From: Marinobacter salarius
Lineage (GTDB): Bacteria; Pseudomonadota; Gammaproteobacteria; Pseudomonadales; Oleiphilaceae
DNA length: 64,000 nt
Direction: 5' to 3'
Assembly: GCA_000831005.1 (NCBI GenBank)
Contig: CP007152.1
Coordinates: forward strand, 4,030,001-4,094,000
Shown piece after piece: positions 39,167-47,606 of the stretch (its first letter is position 1; every line of letters begins with the position of its first letter). The notes under the pieces were generated by a model, which was not told the origin of the DNA, did no database searches, and saw only the letters and a list, made by a program, of their open reading frames with translations. A program made the translations under genes and the position numbers.

Positions 39167-39759
39167 CTAATCTCCAAAGTAGCCTTTGCGGTCCATTTTG
39201 AGCTTCCGCCAGATCGGCAAAATCTTCTGCACCAGCTCATCGCGATTTCGAATAGCTCGAATTCGAATGATCGGTTGATCCGCATCTTTTGTTTCAAGAA
39301 CCAGCGTGGACAGACCGAACAACCCCATGAGCCTGCCGGCGGACTCTTAATGTCTGACACCTCTGACATTTCGCAGAACAATTCCTGGCGGAAGATTGAG
39401 GTGATGCCCTTTGCTTCTTTGATCTTGTTGCGGGTGATAACGGTCCGCTCACACTTCACCGTGAGATAAGACATGAGAACATTCAGGACGCCAACGATGA
39501 GAAGCCCGTAGATTGAATACCGGACGACTTGATCGATCAGTGGTGTGTATTGCTCTTTCAGCCCTGCATTCCATAACACCAGGCCAACGCCGGCCGCCGC
39601 GAAAACGAGGCCCCAAAAGATAAAGCCACCAAGATTTACTATCTGCGATGGACTGCCCTCCCAAACAACTTCTTCGTTGTCGTAAGAGACGGGGGTGCTG
39701 GCGTCCAAAGGATCCGTTTTCGGATTTGCTTCAGCCTCGATTTTATTGGTCTCGCTCAT
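39167..39759 (-). pseudogene. Membrane protein with bacterial PH domain, split by a frameshift
   Basis: Two hydrophobic segments (GGFIFWGLVFAAAGVGLVLW and YSIYGLLIVGVLNVLMSYL) are followed by KCERTVITRNKIKEAKGITSIFRQELFCEMSEVSDIK, the start of a PH-type (bPH2) domain. One added base at about 39345 gives ESAGRLMGLFGLSTLVLETK and a stop at 39167, just before the next start. The joined length is about 197 residues, similar to YdbS-like proteins. These associate with membranes. Confidence 0.75.
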
Positions 39760-39768
39760 GATTTCGTC

Positions 39769-40203
39769 CTATGCAGCTCGAACATGTTCCAGGCAAGCCA
39801 GTGCCGTCGAAATCGAAGCAGTTGCCGGAACGTCGGACTGGTGTTTGCTGAGCTTGTGGTGGAGGTGGTCTGATGAGCCCAGAACGAGGTGAACCACTGG
39901 TCTAAGTCCGGCGGAGGCCAAAAGCCAATTGTCTGGCTGATGGTCCACAACGATCAGAACATCCTGCGGGCGTGATTCGGTGATCACGCTTCCCAATATG
40001 GTTTCCGGGTCTCTTGCCAGGTCCAGATTGTTCAAAACAAGGACCGGGCATTCTGAGGGTATCTGAATCACGTTCTGCCGCCTGCACTCAATCAGACAAA
40101 ACGTAGAAAAGTGTTCGAGCAAATGGAATATACGACGGTCGATGGCCGCGTCGGCAGAATGGAATTCGGTAACTCGCATGACGTTCATTGTTACCGCCCT
40201 CAC
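39769..40203 (-). CDS. Hypothetical protein
   Basis: The 144-residue soluble protein overlaps the upstream gene (GTGA). It contains CPVLVLNNLDLARDPETILGSVI and PQDVLIVVDHQPDNWLLASAGL, which resemble a degenerate nucleotide-binding or receiver fold. The family was not recognised. ATG 40188 is an alternative start. Confidence 0.55.
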   Translation of the reverse strand: MRAVTMNVMRVTEFHSADAAIDRRIFHLLEHFSTFCLIECRRQNVIQIPSECPVLVLNNLDLARDPETILGSVITESRPQDVLIVVDHQPDNWLLASAGLRPVVHLVLGSSDHLHHKLSKHQSDVPATASISTALACLEHVRAA

Positions 40204-40502
40204 CTTAAGGCCTGCTCAAACGCACCAAGCAACAGCATGAAGCTGATCGACATGCCCAGTGCAGTTATCGCTCGACTGATGCTGCGATAAACCCGCTCCT
40301 TTCCCTTGTAGAGCCCCGTCACAGAGAGTCCGATTTCTACACAGGCAAAGAGAATTCCCATTTTGGCGGAGATGAAGAGCAGCAGTGGAAACGTCATGCT
40401 GACGGGGTCACCCATCTGAATGATGACAAACATCGCAATCGCAGCAGCCACGACGACGAGGATCGGGTATGACCGGGGCGAGCGAAGCCAGCGAGAAAAC
40501 AT
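40200..40502 (-). CDS. Small membrane protein
   Basis: The 100-residue protein has three hydrophobic segments (YPILVVVAAAIAMFVIIQM, FPLLLFISAKMGILFACVEIGLS, ALGMSISFMLLLGAF). It resembles TrbC/VirB2-type size only; no family is recognised. The gene overlaps the one downstream and starts four bases after the one upstream. Confidence 0.6.
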   Translation of the reverse strand: MFSRWLRSPRSYPILVVVAAAIAMFVIIQMGDPVSMTFPLLLFISAKMGILFACVEIGLSVTGLYKGKERVYRSISRAITALGMSISFMLLLGAFEQALR

Positions 40503-40505
40503 CTT

Positions 40506-40781
40506 TTACAACCCAGACGCGATTTTCGGACGTGACCACACTTTGATGGGCGGGTGATCAGCTTTCCTGTCTGCCAAAACCCCATCAAACATCGCCACCA
40601 GCCGAATCACTGAGATCCCCTCTTTTACTGCGAGAGCGATAATTCGGAAATAAGCCGCAGTGGCGGATTCGGCCGTTGCCTCAAACTGGTATTTGGTCCG
40701 GTTTTCCGTGTACACGTCGGCATTGAAAAATTGCCCATCACAAAGCCGGCCGCCGAAATTCGCGTGAACGATATTGGTCAA
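40506..40781 (-). CDS. Hypothetical protein
   Basis: The 91-residue protein begins MTNIVHANFGGRLCDGQFFNADVYTENRTKYQFEA and has no signal or membrane segment. It sits inside the leftward run between two small membrane proteins. The family was not recognised. Confidence 0.55.
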   Translation of the reverse strand: MTNIVHANFGGRLCDGQFFNADVYTENRTKYQFEATAESATAAYFRIIALAVKEGISVIRLVAMFDGVLADRKADHPPIKVWSRPKIASGL

Positions 40782-40793
40782 AAGGTCACCCCA

Positions 40794-40955
40794 TTAGAAG
40801 AAAAGTGAAGCGAAGAGAACCAGCGCTGCGCCGGTGATGACCACATTGATCTGCCGATCCTGAGACAGAAGCTGGTCACGCTGTTGGCCGTCTATCTTCC
40901 CAGACTGAAAGAGCCGGTTAACGACCCATCGGATTAACGGTGTGGTGATGAACAT
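40794..40955 (-). CDS. Small single-helix membrane protein
   Basis: From ATG 40955 (MFITTPLIRWVVNRLFQSGKIDG) the 53 residues end in a hydrophobic segment (INVVITGAALVLFASLFF). AGGAGGGCG precedes the ATG. It is the first gene after a terminator, so a promoter probably lies in 40956-41014. Confidence 0.55.
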   Translation of the reverse strand: MFITTPLIRWVVNRLFQSGKIDGQQRDQLLSQDRQINVVITGAALVLFASLFF

Positions 40956-41014
40956 GAAGGCGCCCTCCTGAGCTTCTGGCCAGTTTATTGAGGGCACTCG
41001 GCGAATTGGGGATC

Positions 41015-41040
41015 AAAAGGTCAGCGGAGTGTGACCTTTT
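41015..41040. terminator. Bidirectional terminator
   Basis: AAAAGGTCA (41015-41023) and TGACCTTTT (41032-41040) form a perfect 9-bp stem with an 8-base loop directly at the stop of the leftward 41039-41590 gene. A very similar hairpin sits at 60240-60261. Confidence 0.7.
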
Positions 41041-41590
41041 AAAATTCGGGTCTCGGGTAGTCCCCGGCAGCCAGAGCCTGCTCAACAAGCGCGATCTGAA
41101 ATACCAGGTGTGCCGCTGTATTGAGATTCTTCGTGTCATCCAACCACGACTGGAGTGTTCCAGCTTCCTGCTGCTTGAAGACTTCAAAGCTGTCAGCGCT
41201 CGCAACTGCGGGATTGATGTTGCTGTAGGGCAGGAAATTGGCAAAAGAATGCTGCCGGGCCAGTCTAAGGATCACTCTGCGTGCTCTACCCAGGATCTTG
41301 CGATCATTCCGGTACAAAACACCCACCGGTGTGCGCAGAGCCAACCAGATAGCAATATCCGCCAGCAAGAATCGCCCTGACAGTGAGTAGTGAACGAGGA
41401 TGATTGAGACCGCTGCCAACCCGATTTGATCCGCGATGCCGGCCGCCTCGAATCGAAAGCTCAGTACAACTAGAAGAAGCACTGACAAGACCCAGATGAC
41501 CAGTGACGCTCCAGCCGCGATCAGGCGAGCCGGTGTGCTGGACAGACCCTGAAAAGTAACTGTCTTGAGCAGCTCTGATGTAAAACCCAT
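41039..41590 (-). CDS. Hypothetical membrane protein
   Basis: The 183-residue protein has two or three hydrophobic segments in the first half (LIAAGASLVIWVLSVLLLVVL, QIGLAAVSIILVHYSLSG, FLLADIAIWLALRTPVGVLY) and a soluble helical C-terminal half. It is flanked by terminators on both sides, so it is likely expressed on its own. No family is recognised. Confidence 0.62.
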   Translation of the reverse strand: MGFTSELLKTVTFQGLSSTPARLIAAGASLVIWVLSVLLLVVLSFRFEAAGIADQIGLAAVSIILVHYSLSGRFLLADIAIWLALRTPVGVLYRNDRKILGRARRVILRLARQHSFANFLPYSNINPAVASADSFEVFKQQEAGTLQSWLDDTKNLNTAAHLVFQIALVEQALAAGDYPRPEF

Positions 41591-41662
41591 GTCCGTGATG
41601 TCCCTGTTTGTGTGTTGCTTTTACTTTCTCACGGAATTTTTCACGGGCAAGGTAGCTAGCAG

Positions 41663-41690
41663 GAAGAAAAAAACCCGCCGAAGCGGGTTT
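41663..41690 (-). terminator. Rho-independent terminator
   Basis: AAACCCGC and GCGGGTTT (41671-41690) form a stem with a CGAA/TTCG tetraloop. In the leftward direction a run of T follows. It ends the transcript of the 41698-41853 gene. Confidence 0.85.
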
Positions 41691-41697
41691 TGAGGGT

Positions 41698-41853
41698 CTA
41701 ATTCGATTTTCGACAGTCTTGTTGATCCGCCAGGCGACAAATCTCTTGCCACTGAAGTCGGCGCTGATAGATCACAAAGCCGGTACCGACTGTGCCTACC
41801 AGGGTAAGGACGATTCCAAACATGAGAAAAACTGACATGGCATTGCCCATCAT
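41698..41853 (-). CDS. 51-residue single-helix membrane protein
   Basis: ATG 41853 overlaps the stop of the preceding gene (ATGA). The reading is MMGNAMSVFLMFGIVLTLVG, then TVGTGFVIYQRRLQWQEICR and LADQQDCRKSN. One hydrophobic segment and a short polar tail with two cysteines are visible. The overlap and the terminator right after it support a real gene. Confidence 0.65.
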   Translation of the reverse strand: MMGNAMSVFLMFGIVLTLVGTVGTGFVIYQRRLQWQEICRLADQQDCRKSN

Positions 41854-42212
41854 TGTTTACCTCTTGTCATTGGAGCGGAACGCTTACTGACAGTCAAGTT
41901 CAGGCGCTGACTGCGCAGCACCAGAAGATCCTGGATCAGCTCATGCCCTGCGAGATCGCGAGCCATCTCCACTTCTAACATGAAAATGATGGCGAGCAAC
42001 CACGTCACTAGAACCATGGCGATTGCGTCAAAACTGGTAAGTTCCAGTCCATCGGCAAAGGTTTGGAACAGGTGTCCGGCCATTAAAGCGGAGCCGGCGT
42101 AGGTCATCGTTTTCAGACTGCCCACCAACCTTGTGCTTCGCCGGTAGCGCATTTTCTGAATGATCAGATCCTGCGTCCGTAGTTTGTTGAGTTTCTGGTA
42201 CAGCAATTTCAT
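41850..42212 (-). CDS. Hypothetical membrane protein
   Basis: From ATG 42212 the 120 residues read MKLLYQKLNKLRTQDLIIQK, then two hydrophobic segments (TMTYAGSALMAGHLFQTFA and AIAMVLVTWLLAIIFML) and a basic tail. A nested hairpin leader precedes it, and the next gene overlaps. The family was not recognised. Confidence 0.62.
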   Translation of the reverse strand: MKLLYQKLNKLRTQDLIIQKMRYRRSTRLVGSLKTMTYAGSALMAGHLFQTFADGLELTSFDAIAMVLVTWLLAIIFMLEVEMARDLAGHELIQDLLVLRSQRLNLTVSKRSAPMTRGKQ

Positions 42213-42233
42213 ACGTATGTTCTCTCCAGGCAA

Positions 42234-42300
42234 GACCTCGCTCAGAGAAAACAAGCCAGACCCCGGAGAGGGTTGGCTTGCTCTCCGAGGTCGGCATTTT
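42234..42300 (-). promoter_or_regulatory. Nested hairpin leader H1
   Basis: In the leftward RNA, GCAAGCCA-type arm (42252-42258 with 42274-42280) encloses ACCC/GGGT. An outer arm GACCTCG (42234-42240) pairs with 42286-42292. The segment CGACCTCGG just upstream can pair with itself (CCGA/TCGG), competing with the outer arm. It leads the 42212 gene. See also H2 to H4 and H6 to H9. Confidence 0.55.
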
Positions 42301-42305
42301 GTGGT

Positions 42306-43385
42306 TTAAGCAGTCTGTCGTGGACGGTCCCTCAAGACGTTTCCGATCTGGCCAAAACCAGAGGGGTCACGCATCAACTGGTCCGCCCAGTCCACACCTT
42401 TTGAATCCGATTCGAGCATCGGAATTGATGGCAATATCAACTGAACATCCAGGCCCAGAAGGCTGAGCTTCTCGGCCAGCGTGTTTGCAGCGACTTCACC
42501 CGCTTGGTTACGGTCTTTGTCGACGAAAATCAGAACCTTTTCTACCCATTCGGGTGGCAGAAAGGATTGCATCATGGTCGTCGACAGCGTTGGCCACACT
42601 GGCAGCTGCGTCATAAGGGTTACTGCAAGAGCTGTCTCCAGTCCTTCTGCGACACCCATAACGGTTCCTTTCACCGGATTCACGCGAATCTGGCGACCCC
42701 GGCTCTCTCTGTTGACCGCGGGGGTAAGTTTTCGCGACTTGTTCTTGCTGTCGGAAAACTCCACCTTTAGCCCACTTTTGGTAATGAACGTCCGATGAAT
42801 CGAGACTGGTTCACCCGCGTTATTGCGGACCAGACCAAGAATCGCGCCGTACTGGCCCAGCGTTTTACCGTCAGCACCAACGTAGTTGAGCGACGGATGG
42901 AACCGCAGGTCATCGGCGAGCATGGCTGCTGTTCGTAGCCTTCTGCGTTCGAAATAGGCTCTCGCCGGATACGATCGCAGGTCGTTCAGTGGCAGAGCAT
43001 CCCCCCAGATCTGGTTAAGCCAAAGCCGAAGCTTTGAATCGTCCTGGATCTGAGTCTTGGGCGTCCTGATGGGTTTGGTGTCCACGATCCTTCCGCCCAA
43101 AAAGGCTTCAAGTTCGTCATAGGTCTTGGTGAATGACCAATCGTTCACCCACATCAGCATATCGATGCCTTCAGGGATCACTCGCCAAGCCTGTTTTACG
43201 CCGCCACCGGTGGTGTTGGCGTCACGAAACAGCCGGAAGCCATCGGTACCACCGTCAATGGGACATGACACGTTTTTGCCAAGCTTATTGACCGCAGTTT
43301 CAAGGGCTGGCGCCAGTGCAAGAAAAGCACTGAGCCAACGTCCTTCCATGCGACGTTTCAAAGCAGTTGAGTTTCGTTTTTCCAT
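42306..43385 (-). CDS. Toprim-domain primase-like protein
   Basis: The 359-residue protein has the Toprim motifs: catalytic glutamate in GVAEGLETALAV (about residue 253) and DxD in VLIFVDKDRNQAG. N-terminal WLSAFLALAPALE and the HPSL region resemble P4-alpha/DUF7146-type primases of mobile elements, but no zinc ribbon and no helicase are visible. GGAGGAGAACC precedes ATG 43385. A role in priming replication of the transferred strand is plausible. Confidence 0.8.
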   Translation of the reverse strand: MEKRNSTALKRRMEGRWLSAFLALAPALETAVNKLGKNVSCPIDGGTDGFRLFRDANTTGGGVKQAWRVIPEGIDMLMWVNDWSFTKTYDELEAFLGGRIVDTKPIRTPKTQIQDDSKLRLWLNQIWGDALPLNDLRSYPARAYFERRRLRTAAMLADDLRFHPSLNYVGADGKTLGQYGAILGLVRNNAGEPVSIHRTFITKSGLKVEFSDSKNKSRKLTPAVNRESRGRQIRVNPVKGTVMGVAEGLETALAVTLMTQLPVWPTLSTTMMQSFLPPEWVEKVLIFVDKDRNQAGEVAANTLAEKLSLLGLDVQLILPSIPMLESDSKGVDWADQLMRDPSGFGQIGNVLRDRPRQTA

Positions 43386-43397
43386 GGTTCTCCTCCA

Positions 43398-43436
43398 GGC
43401 AGTGAACTTTTCAAGGGACACTGCCGAGCAGTGAGT
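43398..43436 (-). promoter_or_regulatory. Nested hairpin leader H2
   Basis: In the leftward RNA GGCAGTG (43419-43425) can pair with CACTGCC (43398-43404) just before the ribosome site, or with the upstream CACTGC (43426-43433 region). These two pairings exclude each other. The inner stem is weak. The gene downstream is the Toprim protein. Confidence 0.45.
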
Positions 43437-43462
43437 AAGAAAGGGCCGGAGCTTTTCAGTCA

Positions 43463-43630
43463 TCAGTGAAGCGTCAGAACGACTCTTTTGTATTGCACCC
43501 AGGTATTCCCGAACTGCTGGAAAAACAATTCGGTGGTTTTCCGGGGCTCATAGATCGTCATGAGTCGGATTGGCTTGCCGTTCCGCGTGGTCAGGCCCTG
43601 CTCAATCGAGAGTTGAGGTTGTTGAGACAT
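43463..43630 (-). CDS. 55-residue hypothetical protein
   Basis: ATG 43630 follows AAAGGAAACG. The reading is MSQQPQLSIEQGLTTRNGKP, IRLMTIYEPRKTTELFFQQF, GNTWVQYKRVVLTLH. It fills the space between two hairpin leaders. The family was not recognised, but the pattern (GLTTRNGKPIRLMTIYEP) suggests a small beta domain. Confidence 0.6.
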   Translation of the reverse strand: MSQQPQLSIEQGLTTRNGKPIRLMTIYEPRKTTELFFQQFGNTWVQYKRVVLTLH

Positions 43631-43652
43631 GGTGCGTTTCCTTTTGAGTATT

Positions 43653-43702
43653 GAGGGAACACACCAGCCCCAAGGGACAGAGTGTGTCCCTCAGAGGGTT
43701 GA
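43653..43702 (-). promoter_or_regulatory. Nested hairpin leader H3
   Basis: The outer arms GAGGGACACAC (43682-43692) and GTGTGTTCCCTC (43653-43664) enclose CCC-TT-GGGG. Upstream, ACCCTC can instead pair with the GAGGG of the outer arm (CCCTC-T-GAGGG). The downstream arm ends 22 bases before ATG 43630. Confidence 0.6.
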
Positions 43703-43711
43703 GGTCTTTTA

Positions 43712-44005
43712 TTAGCCGAGCATCTTCTTGCGGTAATACCGCAACCACTCGACCATTGTTTCCGGATCTACGCCCCACTCCCTGCAACAAGTTGCAAAGG
43801 AAAAGGGCATTTCCCGATTTTCGGACAGGATCCACTCCCAGGCTTCGTCACACGGTTTTCGAACACCACCGTGCTGACGGATGCCAAAGGCGCTTTTCAC
43901 TGACTCGATAAGAAGCCGTTCACGAATATCCGCGAAGGCTGATTCGGGGATCTCCTGCAGTGGGCCTGAAGGCTCACAAAAGTCCGGTTTCCGAGAGGTT
44001 TCCAT
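43712..44005 (-). CDS. Hypothetical protein
   Basis: The 97-residue protein starts METSRKPDFCEPSGPLQEIP after AAGGAGGACAC. The C-terminal half (CDEAWEWILSENREMPFSFATCCREWGVDPETMVEWLRYY) looks like a helical domain, perhaps HTH-like. It lies between hairpin leaders H3 and H4. Confidence 0.6.
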   Translation of the reverse strand: METSRKPDFCEPSGPLQEIPESAFADIRERLLIESVKSAFGIRQHGGVRKPCDEAWEWILSENREMPFSFATCCREWGVDPETMVEWLRYYRKKMLG

Positions 44006-44016
44006 GTGTCCTCCTT

Positions 44017-44065
44017 GCGAAGAACACACCAACCCAACGGGAAGATGTGTTCCCGCCTGGGCTGT
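44017..44065 (-). promoter_or_regulatory. Nested hairpin leader H4
   Basis: GAACACA (44046-44052 in RNA order) pairs with TGTGTTC (44022-44028), enclosing CCC-GTT-GGG. Further GCG/CGC extends the stem. Upstream GCCC-AGGC-GGG offers the competing pairing. The stem ends 16 bases before ATG 44005. Confidence 0.55.
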
Positions 44066-44080
44066 TGGAAGATTGTGGAG

Positions 44081-45852
44081 TCAGGGATCGAGATCGAGGA
44101 CGTTGCCGGCGATGCGAAACAAAGCTGATTGCAGCTCCCTCACATCGTTGATGACTGTCCAATTCCCGAAATACGACTTCACAGCGTTTGAGCCTATACC
44201 GATGGCGTAGGTGTCGATCTGGTGTTTCATCAGATCTAGCAGGTAGTTGACTGCGTGACCGTTGTTCGGAGAACCGTCGGTAATCACAATCAGGACCTGA
44301 CGTGGTTTATGACTGGCACTGAGTTCCCGTGCCGCGTAGAGCATTGCTTCAGCCAGAGGTGTGCCACCGCCGGAACTGACCAGGAAGCGCCCAAGATTGG
44401 GTCTCACCGGCTGTCCACGATGGATCATTGGACTGACATTCCCCCCATAACCCGGAAACATCGATACTGCGATGTCACATTTCGGGATGGTGGAAATAGC
44501 CAGCGCCAACGACACAGTGGCCTGATTGGCAATCTCCTGTCTTTGGCTCATGGAACCACTCGTATCGAGCAGTACATGAACCGAGGTTTCCGGCCTCTTG
44601 TGTTCGTCTCGCTGGATGAACACTCGAGTGTCGCCCGCAGCCAAACGGCTTAGACGACGACCATCAACGCGGCGCCCGCGGTCATGCAACCACTGGCGCT
44701 GTCGGGTTTCAGCCTGTAAAAGTCCCAGCAATCGGCTACGAATGCTTGAAGACGTCAAAATGCCCGCCTGCAATTCACTCGTATCACCGTTACCATTCCT
44801 CATGTCCTGGCCCACACCGGTATCAATCTCAAAAGATTTACCGGATTGGTCTTCCCGGGCCTGTGAACACAAGTCTTCTTTTAGCTGTTGACCGGGATTG
44901 GTCGGCATATCCTGCTCCGACATAACCCGTTCATAGGTGCCTCCTGCGCCGGCGTCACTGGAATCATCCGAAGACGAGTCCGATTCTGCCTGGTCACCCG
45001 CTGAGTCCTGATCAGACATAGATTGCTCACCGGAAGCATCCGATGGGCCATCCGTCTGATCAGCGGCTTCAGGAGAGGAATCTCCCTGAGTGTCGCCGTT
45101 CTCAGATGAGGAATTTTCTGAGTTGGAGTTCGGGTCCGAAGAACCCCCCTGGCCGTCGGGTGACGGATCAGGCGGCTGTGACGAATCACTATCCGGCTGG
45201 ACTTTCGCTCCTGCTCTTCCTCTTTCTCGGCATCCTTTAACGCTTTCAAAATGGCCCGGGCCACCTTTAGAGCGTCATCACTGGTTGTCATGGACAACAT
45301 GTATTTCGCCAGCAGCCCGTCCAAACGGACGAAGAAGCCTCTGGGAAACGTCTGCTCCAAGACCTTCAAAGACTCTGGAATCAGCGGTTGGTAGACCCGC
45401 CGATCCAGAAACTCCCCATACAACCGGTGGTAGAGGTAACGAAATAGTTGAGATGCCTCGCTTTCTGCCGTGGTCGGTACGGGTGTCCAGCCTCGCTCAT
45501 GGATGTAATTCTCCATGGCTTCCAGCGTGAACTGAGTCCCGGGAAAGGCGTGCTGGATAGCACGCTCAATCCGGATGTCCTCAATCAAGTTGGTCATACT
45601 CTTTTCGATCTCAGACCGGCACTTTTTTAAGGTGTCGAAACTGGACTCGCGAATATGAGCTGCTTCGTGAGAGAGATAGCCAAACAGCACATCTTTCATC
45701 TCACTCATATTGTCTAGCATGGGCAGCACAATGGTTTTGCCATCCGTCATGGCGTCTGAGCCCGAAAGCACGACGCGCACACCAAATTGCTCACCATAAG
45801 CCGCTGCCACGATTGGTAATGCCCGCTCGAGAGCGGATTGTCTTTGGTTCAT
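44081..45852 (-). pseudogene. VWA-domain protein of CobT-like type, split by a frameshift
   Basis: The first frame (from 45852) reads a metal-protease-like N-terminal region with HEAAH (residues about 64-68). It breaks at about 45195; one added base gives PDSDSSQPPDPSPDGQGGSS, a long acidic serine-rich linker, and then the VWA domain with the MIDAS motif LLDTSGSMS to the stop at 44081. The whole protein would have about 590 residues. It pairs with the CobS-like ATPase, as CobS-CobT do. Confidence 0.85.
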
Positions 45853-45862
45853 AGTTCCGCTC

Positions 45863-46777
45863 CTAAAAGTAGGCGCCCATTGCTGATGCAGTGGTTGGAC
45901 GGGTTGAGGAATGTGAAGCCTGGGACTGGGCGTTTCCGCTCTGGAGCCCGGCGATCAGTTTTGTCACCGAGAATTCTCCAGACACGATTCGCTCTAACTT
46001 TTTATCGTCAGAACACATCGTGAGGAACGTCAGTACCCTGCTGAACACGGGATGATCCTGGTCGATTCGTTCCGCCGGGATGGAGCTACGCAGCGCACGG
46101 AATTCGCCAAGAACCCTGAGAATCCGGCCGTTGCCGAAACTCAGTGTGTCCAGCTTGGTCACCAATGGGTCGAGTTGTTTGCAAAGCGTCTTTCCGCCGA
46201 TGGCGCGTTTCCGCTCCAGAAGACGATCAGACATCTCACGGCAGCTCAGTCCGACTTCGTGCAGGATTTGATCGGCAATTTCCGCCTCATCCGGTTCGAA
46301 GCCTTCCAGGGGCTGCATTTTGTAGAGCTTAAATTCGAACTTGAACGCGCTCGCCACGGTTTCACGGTCAGGAACCTGATCCCGCATGATGTGAGCGTAT
46401 TCTTCGTTCTCCGCGATCCAGTCTTCCTTGTTGCGGTCAAAATCGTTGAGAAATTGCTGCAACGCGGATTCAAAGCTGGCCTTCACGGTTTCGAGTTTGG
46501 CGACAACGTCATCAATCGCTTCATCGCGTACAGCGAATCCGCCCATGAAACGTGTTCCTTCAGCCAGACATGCCCTTTCTGCCGATTTGCGCTTACTGAG
46601 CAACGGATCGAGAGCTTTGGGAGGAAAGATCTTCTTTCGCCCCAAATCCAGCAGTTTCTGTGGTGGCAACTTGCCGTCTATGCCCAATCGAATATCACTG
46701 TCGCGAGAGGCTTTTTTCTCACCGCTCCAGCACCGCATTTTCAGATGGACAAGGGTGGTCCCATGGATGAATTCCAT
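45863..46777 (-). CDS. DUF3150-family protein
   Basis: The 304-residue protein is largely helical (DEAIDDVVAKLETVKASFESALQQFLNDFDRNKEDWI; GEFRALRSSIPAERI). DUF3150 proteins are commonly encoded beside CobS/VWA pairs in integrative elements. It lies ten bases upstream of the VWA gene. ATG 46777 follows AAGGAGATAAC. Function unknown. Confidence 0.7.
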   Translation of the reverse strand: MEFIHGTTLVHLKMRCWSGEKKASRDSDIRLGIDGKLPPQKLLDLGRKKIFPPKALDPLLSKRKSAERACLAEGTRFMGGFAVRDEAIDDVVAKLETVKASFESALQQFLNDFDRNKEDWIAENEEYAHIMRDQVPDRETVASAFKFEFKLYKMQPLEGFEPDEAEIADQILHEVGLSCREMSDRLLERKRAIGGKTLCKQLDPLVTKLDTLSFGNGRILRVLGEFRALRSSIPAERIDQDHPVFSRVLTFLTMCSDDKKLERIVSGEFSVTKLIAGLQSGNAQSQASHSSTRPTTASAMGAYF

Positions 46778-46812
46778 GTGTTATCTCCTTAGCAATTATG
46801 AGAAGAGGGTGT

Positions 46813-46830
46813 ACCGCCGGAGGCGGCGGT
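46813..46830 (-). promoter_or_regulatory. Leader hairpin H5 (weak match)
   Basis: ACCGCC (46813-46818) and GGCGGT (46825-46830) form a perfect stem in the leader of the DUF3150 gene. It lacks the nested pattern of the other leaders, so it may be unrelated. Confidence 0.35.
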
Positions 46831-46866
46831 GAGTTGTGGTTCAGAGAACCGAGGTCGAGGAAAGAC

Positions 46867-47604
46867 TCAGAAAAAGGCGGCCTTTGTGTTTGACTCAATT
46901 ACCGTCAAATCAATCGGTGCCTCAATTGCGCCCAGTGCGATGGCGTATTTCCTGAAGTCAGCAGTGGGACAGCTCTGACGCATGTCCGAAAACTCCTTGG
47001 ACGTACCGTAAAGCTCCGCGAGCTCATCGAAACTGTCCGTCAGGAGAGTGTTGTCGTCCACAATTTCTATGGGTGCAAATGAGAGCGAGGCTGAGGGGCC
47101 TTGCTCGATCAGATGCCGACGAAGAGCAAACAGCAACAGAATTGCCAACGGACCTTCGGAAAGTTCCGCGCCGCCGCTGTGACTGCCACTTAAAAGGCTT
47201 TTGAACACCGGTAGTGAAGCCAGTGTGGTTGCCTCATCACGGAATTGCTCCGTGAAAGTGTTGAGTGCAGACGCCAAGAAGCTGGCGATCTGCATTTCGG
47301 GAACCTGAGTCGAGATCCGAAACCAAAACTGGTTTGGAATGCTGCTCTCCAGGTCGTTTTTCGAAACAACCATGTTGGTGCTTCGATCGATCGTCAGCGA
47401 TTTGAATTTGAGGTAGCCCTTGCGAAGTTTCGCTTCGTACTGCCTTCTCCAATCCGCCTTATCCGAGGAACGATAAACCAAGGGCTTCCCACGGCGTCCA
47501 TACCAGACATCGTGACCACCTTTGGCGTTTGGCCGCGTATCTATCGCCCAATATTTATCGGACGTTTTATCGGCGTAGTGCAGGACACGGATATCGTCGC
47601 TCAT
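46867..47604 (-). CDS. WGR-like domain protein
   Basis: The 245-residue protein begins with a WGR-like domain (SDKYWAIDTRPNAKGGHDVWYGRRGKPL), a module that often binds nucleic acid ends. The rest is helical and unknown. ATG 47604 follows AAAGGAGCTTGAGC, three bases after the CobS stop. It is part of the CobS, WGR, DUF3150, VWA series. Confidence 0.72.
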   Translation of the reverse strand: MSDDIRVLHYADKTSDKYWAIDTRPNAKGGHDVWYGRRGKPLVYRSSDKADWRRQYEAKLRKGYLKFKSLTIDRSTNMVVSKNDLESSIPNQFWFRISTQVPEMQIASFLASALNTFTEQFRDEATTLASLPVFKSLLSGSHSGGAELSEGPLAILLLFALRRHLIEQGPSASLSFAPIEIVDDNTLLTDSFDELAELYGTSKEFSDMRQSCPTADFRKYAIALGAIEAPIDLTVIESNTKAAFF

Positions 47605-47606
47605 GC

